64,000 bases of DNA, taken from the NCBI GenBank assembly GCA_032622095.1, contig CP136066.1:167660664-167724663 (forward strand), given 5' to 3'. Positions within the stretch are counted from its first letter, which is position 1. The number at the start of each line of letters is the position of its first letter. The DNA comes from Siphonodentalium dalli (Eukaryota > Mollusca > Scaphopoda > Gadilida > Siphonodentaliidae). Below are positions 57,730-64,000 of this stretch, one piece after another. A model generated the notes under the pieces. The model saw only the letters and a program-made list of their open reading frames with translations. It was not told the origin of the DNA and did no database searches. The position numbers were made by a program, and so were the translations under genes.

Positions 57730-60110
57730 TGATCATAGATGAGGATAATAGGTATACACGGATTTATTGTATGGTCATGAATGATGTGTGGGTATAAGGG
57801 GAGTGCCCTGTTGGTAACGGTGGGACGTATATTTATATATGTTGTGGATGTGTTATCATTGGTGGTGTATGGGGAGTAGATTTATTATCATGGATGGCGT
57901 GTATGAGTATGGCAAGTATGGAACTTATGTGTGGTCGTATGTGCGGATATTGGTATATCTGGAAGGGATCACGATTGGTGATGTGCATATGTATACCTGG
58001 ATTGACTCTATGGTCATGTGTATGGCGAATAGGTATACATGTAGTGGCTGTATGGTCCATGTGAGGTGAATATGTATACAATGAGTGACTGTATGCTCGT
58101 GAATGTAGGGAATGTGTATACATAGAGAGACTATATGGTCATGTGTCGGGTGTAGGTGTATACCTGGTGTTCATGCATGGTGACTCGTGGCTGTATCGTC
58201 ATTTGTGGTATGTACGGGTATAACCAAGTATGGCTGTATGATCAGGTGTACTAGTACTTGTACGTGTATAAAGTGGGCCACTGTGTTGTCATTTGTGTGG
58301 TGTTTATGTACATATGGAGTGACTGGGGTAATGGGTGGGTTGTACATGTGTACCTTGGGCGGCTATCGCTTTCCACAATAACTCAAGGATATGTCAATCA
58401 ATAGAGAGTTCATGTCATATCGTGGAAAGCGATAGCCACCCATTACCACACAGTCATTACATATATACATAAACACCACAGACATAACAATATAGTGACC
58501 CACTGTATACATGTACACCTGACCATGACCACGGATGACCATACAGCCACACGTCACAGAGCAGGCACACCGGGTATACTCCTAAACATGACCCATAACC
58601 ATATATTCACTCCTTGTATACCCATTCATCTCACCATTGGCCATAAGGTCATCATCCCTGTATACCTATTCTCCAAACGCATGGTCAAATATACAATCAA
58701 TATATACATCAACACCACAACAATGACCATAAAGTCACTCCGGTATACATATGCACATCACCAATGGCCATATAGCCACTCGCTTCATACGCATACCCTC
58801 ACCCATGTTACCTGGTATACTCCTTCACCTGACCTATGGCCATATAGTCACCCCGTGTGTACCTATTCAAAACATTCATACACGATCATGGTCACTCCTT
58901 GTATACATATTCACCTCAACATTGGCCCTGTCAATCCCTGTATCCCTATGTGTCACACCATAGCCGAATAGCCACTCAAGATATATTAATACACCATAGC
59001 CATGTCAGTATAGTCACTCCATGTATGCATATGCACCTCATCCATGGTCATATAGCCACTCGCTATATACACATATCCCTCGCCCATGACAATAAATCAA
59101 CATGTGTGTGTACTGGTATAACCTACACATGACGATACCGACACGAGTCACCAAACATGAACATCAGGTACATGTATACTCATACGCCTGTCACCCCATG
59201 TATATATGTTCATTACATTTATGATCATACAGTCATTACTTGTATACCTACATGTAATCATCTCACTATTAACCATACGGTCACTACATGTATACCTATT
59301 CGACACTCATAGTCATATAACCACTCGATATACATATACAGCCCACCCTAGACCACAATTTCACTCCAGGTATACATGTAAACCTCACTAATGGCCATTC
59401 AGCCCTTCCAGATATACAAAAAACCCGCACATACGATCACTCAAACAATCCATACTTGCATATACACCTCACACATGACAATTAATCAATTCACTGTATA
59501 ATCACACACGCCATCCATGATAATACAGCTAAGGCATATACACCCACCAATGATAATACATCCACTATATATATACATATACATCCCACCCGTTACCACA
59601 AGGGCACTCCCTATGTACCCACACGCTCGATAATGTCCACCCAGCTTACTCTAGGTATTCATATTCAATCATGACCGTACAGTCATTCCATGTATACCTA
59701 TACACATTACCCGTAACCATAAAATCACTACCTATTTATCGACACACCCCATCCATGATCATACAGACAACGCATGTACATCCCACCCATGACCTTACAG
59801 TCACTCCATATATACATAATCAACACATAGATTACCATGTAGCTATATCCATACACCACACCAATGACCATACAGTCACACCGGTTGCACCCGTACTGGA
59901 TATACACAATCACACACCATACAGTCACTCCATGCATACCGATTTACCTCACATCTGACCATGACCTCTCCCTGTATACCTAGATGCATCTTACCATGGG
60001 CAACCCACTCATAACCATATAGTCACTCATTGTATACCTACTCACATCAGTCATGACATACAATAACTCCCTGCATACCTATTCACCTCACATATGATCA
60101 CAGAGTAACC
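57730..60110. repeat. Minisatellite core of element B
   Basis: Units of about 40-48 bp are collinear with those of element A but not interrupted by a LINE. The orientation switch is the palindrome GGCTATCGCTTTCCAC (58360) with GTGGAAAGCGATAGCC (58421). Long open frames rich in His, Thr and Tyr codons are due to the repeat. Confidence 0.87.
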
Positions 60111-61913
60111 CCCTGACTACGATCTTGGCATCCACACTGTGTCCTGTTGACATTTTTTATCATAATGAACCAGAATAGCCAAAGATTATGGTCCATCTCA
60201 GTTATGTCTCAAAGTTCTGCCCATTTCCTTTCAATAAATATGGCCAAAATCACAAAAGAGGTTCTCGGCAAAATTACATACTTTAAAATGAATTTGTCAT
60301 GCCCCATACGGAACTGGGACAACTGGGAATAGAACATGTAGTTGTCAGTTAATTAACTAACACGTATAATAACCAAGTGAGTCACAATTTGCTACCTTTT
60401 CGGATAATGCAGAGAATGTTCGGGATATATGTAAACCATTAGAATTTTACATTTTGGAAGCCATCTTGAGCAATTTGGTCTATAAACACTGTAGTGTGAC
60501 ACATTTAAGATAGACCAGAACAATAAACACCTTTCAATCCAAAGATAGTTATATTTTACCAGAAAAAATGGTCCAAACCTGAAAACTGAATTTTTGCCAA
60601 TATTTATGTCAAGCTTGTTAGAGAAAAGTCCAATATTTTTGACGATGTCAGTGGTGAAAATAGTAACAATTAACCATGGTGCATCAGCCATGTTAGTATT
60701 CAATGTATAGATTGCAGAATAGCCCATTTTATACATCAACATAACTTGTAAGCGATTGCAAGACATGCTGGTGTAATATTTACCATTTTCCATATTTTGG
60801 CGGCCATATTGGCAGCCATTTTGAGCCAAAGTAAGAATTTTGGTTCCAGTGATTTGGAATATTCATAGGTAATGATATGCCTCACTTACATTACAAAGTT
60901 CTGTTCATTTCTTGTTGAAATATGAATAGAATCCCAATTGTAATTTTTTGTGAAATTTTATACCGCATTCTGAACAATCGAATATTTGAGGGATCGGAAT
61001 GGGTTAGGACCCCAATAATTGCATATTTAATTGCTCCAACACAAAATAAAGTTGCATTACTCAACCAGTTCCAAACAGCATGAATTGATCTAAAAGATAT
61101 TTGTGAAAAAAATGTCATATTTTCAACTTCCGGCGGCCATTTTGGTGGCCATCTTGGATGGTGAGTTTCAATTTTGGCCCAAAAAAGTGTCATTATGTCT
61201 TAGCTTCACGAAAATATATACATTTGTATATTTCCGCTATAATTTTAATAAAACTCGCTCACTTATAGTTCTAGAAAATGGATCGGGTTGGGGGGGGGGG
61301 GGGGGTAACAAGTCTCGTTCTTATCAGAAAACGACATGAATATATATTTCTTAAGTTGAACGTATCGATTTAGGGATGTATTGGTTGTAATAGTGCAACG
61401 TTTCAGGGGTGTACGCACATACACACACGTTGGACGAATGCAATCATTTAAATAAAAGTGATTTTTTACGTTTTGAGGGGTGACCCGATGACCCCCTTCT
61501 TATCCTAAAACCCCAGGAAAAGTTGCTTCTTAAGTTGTGTTTTTATAATTAGTATATATCAAAGTACTTTGAGACCAAAAATTATGGATGTACGCTAAAG
61601 TGTAAAACAAAGGGAAAAATCACGTTTTGGGGTTCAGCATGGGACCCCCCTTTCTTATCTGAAACCCCCAGGAAAATCCCTTTCTTAAGTTGTGTTTTAT
61701 TAATCAGTACACTTAGGAGTATCATCAAAACAAAATTCATCGATGTACGCAGAAGTGTAAATAGAAGTGATTTTTGGCACTTTTTGGGGTTCAGCGGCCC
61801 CTAAACCCCAGGAATGCACAACTTAAGAAATCGGTTTTTCAGAATGTTCCATTATTTGTACCAAATTTAGGGGGTCAAACCTTTTGTACGCAAAAGTGTA
61901 AATGGAACATATG

Positions 61914-62650
61914 TGTGCCAAGACAACCCCAGGGACATAACTTTCAACCTGGGAAGAAGATAGGAAATCTCTAAGTCAGAGGGGCGCTCGATTACCACAC
62001 ATATCAGCGCCGCTGTTGACCACATCTAGATCGCAAAGTACTGAGCACCAAATCGAATTAGCGAGCGTCCATGCAATAATCTTCCCCGACACATACATAG
62101 GCGAATGATTTGTGGAGTAACAGAACGGTCTTGAGGATTAAGCAAGGCCAGATGTATCGCCTAGAAAAGCTACTGAAACCAGGAGAGTTAATAGGACCCA
62201 TGGGGAGATGACGATAACTCAATTATCCTAAGTAAGTCTGGAACCGACGCGCCGTGAAAATACACATGGCCGTCATTAGCGGCCACTGGGTATTTTAGTA
62301 AGAAGCAAACCGACATCCATAGACAGTTCTAACCAGCTACCCTATAGTAACAACGAATTATCGGACGCGTGGAAGAGCAGTGTGGAGCAATGGACGAGAA
62401 TACAAGGTAAACATTATGTGCCGACGGAGGAAGAAGAGCAGACGACAGGAAGACGAACTCGACCGGAACTCAACCGAGTAGAAGACAAGCAGACACACCC
62501 AACCTATGAAGACGGAAGAAGACCCAAAACCAAGCAGACGACAGGAAGAGAAACCCAGATGCCGATGATTGAACATTATTGACTTTGTTATATATAAATA
62601 ATCAAACAGTTCTGATAGCCTTAAGAGTTATATGTACCCGTATTGGCACA
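61914..62650 (+). mobile_element. 5' LTR of an LTR retrotransposon
   Basis: The 737 bp long terminal repeat has matching short inverted ends, TGTGCCAA (61914-61921) and TTGGCACA (62643-62650). The left border is confirmed because element A continues its own sequence at the equivalent point. A TATA box (TATATAAATA, 62591-62600) gives a promoter near the end of the LTR. The ORF at 62382-62582 in it has no domain. The 3' LTR and target duplication lie beyond the window. Confidence 0.88.
62591..62600 (+). promoter_or_regulatory. LTR TATA box
   Basis: TATATAAATA lies 50 bases before the LTR end. Transcription would start near 62620-62630, leaving a short R/U5 before the leader. Confidence 0.6.
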
Positions 62651-62810
62651 TATCTCTTAACTGGTGCCATGAGCAGGATCTTAACTGGTGCCTTCGAGCC
62701 AGGATCTGAACGCTAATCGCAGACACAACGTGAAACCAGAGGAGGAACAGTGTGAACAGAAACAGTGTGGGAAAATTCGCAAAACGTGAGTCTAATTGTT
62801 TATTATCATA
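62651..62810 (+). other. Leader with candidate primer binding site
   Basis: TGGTGCC occurs at 62662 and again at 62695, within two near-identical units (TTAACTGGTGCC.TGAGCAGGATC type). TGG is the usual start of a tRNA primer binding site. The first copy is 11 bases after the LTR, so either copy could serve; the tRNA was not identified. The gag start follows at 62811. Confidence 0.5.
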
Positions 62811-63899
62811 ATGGCTACCCAACAACAACAATCAGCTGGTGTTCTCGCCCCATTAACAGAATCTATCAATTCTCAAATTGCTGCAATGGCCATGACTACG
62901 GTGACGCAGGTAGTGACGTCATTTGACGGGGACCCCACGAAATACCACGGGTGGGTCAAGTCGATAGAAAAATGCGCGATCCTAACCGGCGCTAACGAAG
63001 CAAAGAAGCCCTACATGGCATTCCAGAGCGCGACGGGCCCCGTATCAGATTTTTTACAAAGATATTTGGCCACGAATGCTAACGCCACGTGGCAAGACAC
63101 AAAAACTGAATTATCTAGTCGATTTGCCGAGATAAATGACATTCAATTCGCCTTTTCGATGCTAAGAAAAATCAAGCAAAAACAAAACGAAAATTTACAT
63201 GTGCTTGCCGAACGGATTTTGGAGATCGCGATGGTGGCATACCGAGAGCAACCCGGCGGGATCAACGCGGTTGAAGGCCAACTCGTAGGGTTTTATATTG
63301 ACGCTTTAAGAAGCGACAGTTTGAAAATGAAGTTGATCAGGGATGCGCCGAAGACACTAAAATTGGCAGCCGACATCGCCATGCGGGAAATGGGGATCCG
63401 ACGGGTATTCAACCTACGAACGGGCCGCGAAAATTACAACGAAAACGAACCGGAAGCAATGGAAATCGATAGTTTCAGAAACAAATGCGCGAGAACAACC
63501 TGCGATATATGCGCAAGCGATAACCACACGACCCGTGAACACCGATCACGCCCGAGACAGGTGCATGTCGAAGCGGTGGTTAAACCACGAACAGTCGAAT
63601 GTTGGACGTGTCAAGGTGACCATTTCGCTCGCGACTGCCCCTTTAAGACCGAAAACCGAAGGCACGTATCTTGCTGGGTTTGCGAAGGTAACCACTTAGC
63701 TAGAAATTGCCCCTCCAAATCCGGAGGTTCGAAGCAAAATCAATGGAACGCGCCGGTAACGCCACCTAGGGGAATCCGCCGAGATCAGCCGAACCGATCA
63801 CGTGACCTATCCCATGATACACCGCGTCACAGCCGGAGATATCCGACATTAAACGAACCACCGCGACTAATGACCCCGCCCACATACGCAAAAAACTAA
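62811..63899 (+). CDS. Gag polyprotein of a Ty3/gypsy-like LTR retrotransposon
   Basis: An intact frame of 362 codons encodes the structural protein that packages the element RNA into particles. I chose the ATG at 62811 (MATQQQQSAG) over the ATG five codons earlier because it begins a typical gag N-terminus. Residues about 40-200 form the helical gag (retrotransposon capsid) region, with FDGDPTKYHGWVKSIE near the start and a conserved basic and aromatic pattern. The C-terminal third has nucleocapsid zinc knuckles: CWTCQGDHFARDC and CWVCEGNHLARNC (C-x2-C-x4-H-x4-C), plus an earlier variant CDICASDNHTTREH with H for the last C. The tail is basic and proline-rich. It ends TAA at 63897, directly after a slippery heptamer. 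The lack of stops suggests a recent insertion. Confidence 0.93.
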   Translation: MATQQQQSAGVLAPLTESINSQIAAMAMTTVTQVVTSFDGDPTKYHGWVKSIEKCAILTGANEAKKPYMAFQSATGPVSDFLQRYLATNANATWQDTKTELSSRFAEINDIQFAFSMLRKIKQKQNENLHVLAERILEIAMVAYREQPGGINAVEGQLVGFYIDALRSDSLKMKLIRDAPKTLKLAADIAMREMGIRRVFNLRTGRENYNENEPEAMEIDSFRNKCARTTCDICASDNHTTREHRSRPRQVHVEAVVKPRTVECWTCQGDHFARDCPFKTENRRHVSCWVCEGNHLARNCPSKSGGSKQNQWNAPVTPPRGIRRDQPNRSRDLSHDTPRHSRRYPTLNEPPRLMTPPTYAKN

Positions 63900-63931
63900 G
63901 GAATCCTCTCATTGAGGCCACATGTGAGAGG
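63890..63931 (+). promoter_or_regulatory. Candidate -1 ribosomal frameshift site
   Basis: The heptamer A AAA AAC (63890-63896) lies in the zero frame just before the gag stop. After 8 bases, CCTCTCAT (63905-63912) can pair with GTGAGAGG (63924-63931) to form an 8 bp stem with an 11-base loop. Loop bases CCAC (63918-63921) could pair with GTGG at 63950-63953 as a pseudoknot. All parts match known -1 signals that make Gag-Pol. Confidence 0.75.
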
Positions 63932-64000
63932 AAATTTAGTATCAACATTGTGGGGAACCCCAGCTCGTGTTTAGTCAGAATAGGTAAAAATAAATATCGC
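63896..64000 (+). CDS. Start of pol in the -1 frame (runs off window)
   Basis: Shifted by -1 at the heptamer, the frame stays open for 35 codons to the end of the window. The short visible part (including SINIVGNPSSC) has no diagnostic motif yet; a protease domain would be expected next in a Ty3/gypsy pol. The assignment rests on position, frame and the slippery site. Confidence 0.6.

Larger units (their letters stand above)
55843..61913. mobile_element. Palindromic element B with inverted minisatellite core
   Basis: It begins GGGAGCCCGCTATGTTCTAT. The left arm (55843-57730) is the reverse complement of the right arm (60110-61913). The right end stops at CATATG, where the LTR element begins; element A continues CGGGCTCCC at this point. 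The core minisatellite spans 57730-60110 and changes orientation near 58375. About 170 bp of the left arm is replaced by a 370 bp copy of neighbouring DNA (56598-56968). The total of about 6.1 kb agrees with element A once its insertions are subtracted. No known ORF. Confidence 0.87.

Noticed and set aside
62382-62582. 66-codon Glu/Arg-rich frame.
   Set aside because: It lies wholly inside the LTR, just before the promoter, and has no domain.
1-64000. tRNA or rRNA genes.
   Set aside because: No stretch with matching A and B box promoters plus a cloverleaf, and no rRNA-like conserved text, was noticed by eye; a tRNAscan-SE and Rfam run would be needed to exclude them.

Overview
The window looks like intergenic and intronic DNA of an invertebrate metazoan, most likely a bivalve mollusc. 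The pointers are AT-rich sequence, introns with GT/AG borders, very dense MITEs, and repeats of a type I associate with bivalve genomes: the AGCTCACCTGAG hairpin followed by runs of GTCCGTCCGTC, and tandem minisatellites next to (CTGT)n. The species is an inference. There are no operons or prokaryotic genes. Only two stretches look like host protein-coding sequence: two C2H2 zinc-finger exons (12786-13097 and 41541-41813, + strand). They have the same intron phase, the same three-finger layout and their own stop codons, so they look like alternative last exons of one BTB/lola-like zinc-finger locus whose shared 5' exons lie outside the window.

Layout. 1-5.9 kb: a short tandem array and a 4.9 kb imperfect palindrome. 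5.9-12.3 kb: mostly featureless, with palindromic hairpins, a mariner-like MITE, a TTAA element and a hAT-like MITE. 12.8-13.1 kb: zinc-finger exon 1. 13.2-18.2 kb: three copies of a double-hairpin MITE and a Ty3/gypsy-type integrase relic broken by a stack of nested insertions. 19-25 kb: small TIR elements, hairpin clusters and a bivalve-type repeat. 25.1-36.7 kb: palindromic element A, about 6 kb with an inverted minisatellite core, interrupted by a jockey/CR1-like LINE (28.0-29.9 kb) and by a 4.1 kb TIR element (31.0-35.1 kb) that holds a THAP exon and a SAP-like ORF. 38.6-46.2 kb: degenerate minisatellite, two TTAA MITEs, zinc-finger exon 2, bivalve-type repeats and nested TIR elements. 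48.6-50.9 kb: four head-to-tail Helitron-like (HINE/Pearl-like) blocks with 122 bp core repeats. 51.9-54.1 kb: a second LINE relic with a mariner-like MITE inside it. 55.8-61.9 kb: palindromic element B, a sister of A. 61.9-64.0 kb: the 5' half of a young LTR retrotransposon (LTR, leader, intact gag, apparent -1 frameshift site and start of pol) inserted in the right terminus of B and running off the window.

Many repeat copies can be compared with an empty or uninterrupted relative in the same window. This lets insertion boundaries and target-site duplications be read directly: TATA, ATAT/ATTT, TTA, TTAA, and two 8 bp sites. These give a relative order of insertion. The strongest points are the -1 frameshift signal after gag, the alternative zinc-finger exons, the two palindromic minisatellite elements, the double-hairpin module shared by two MITE families with different target sites, and the tandem Helitron-like blocks.
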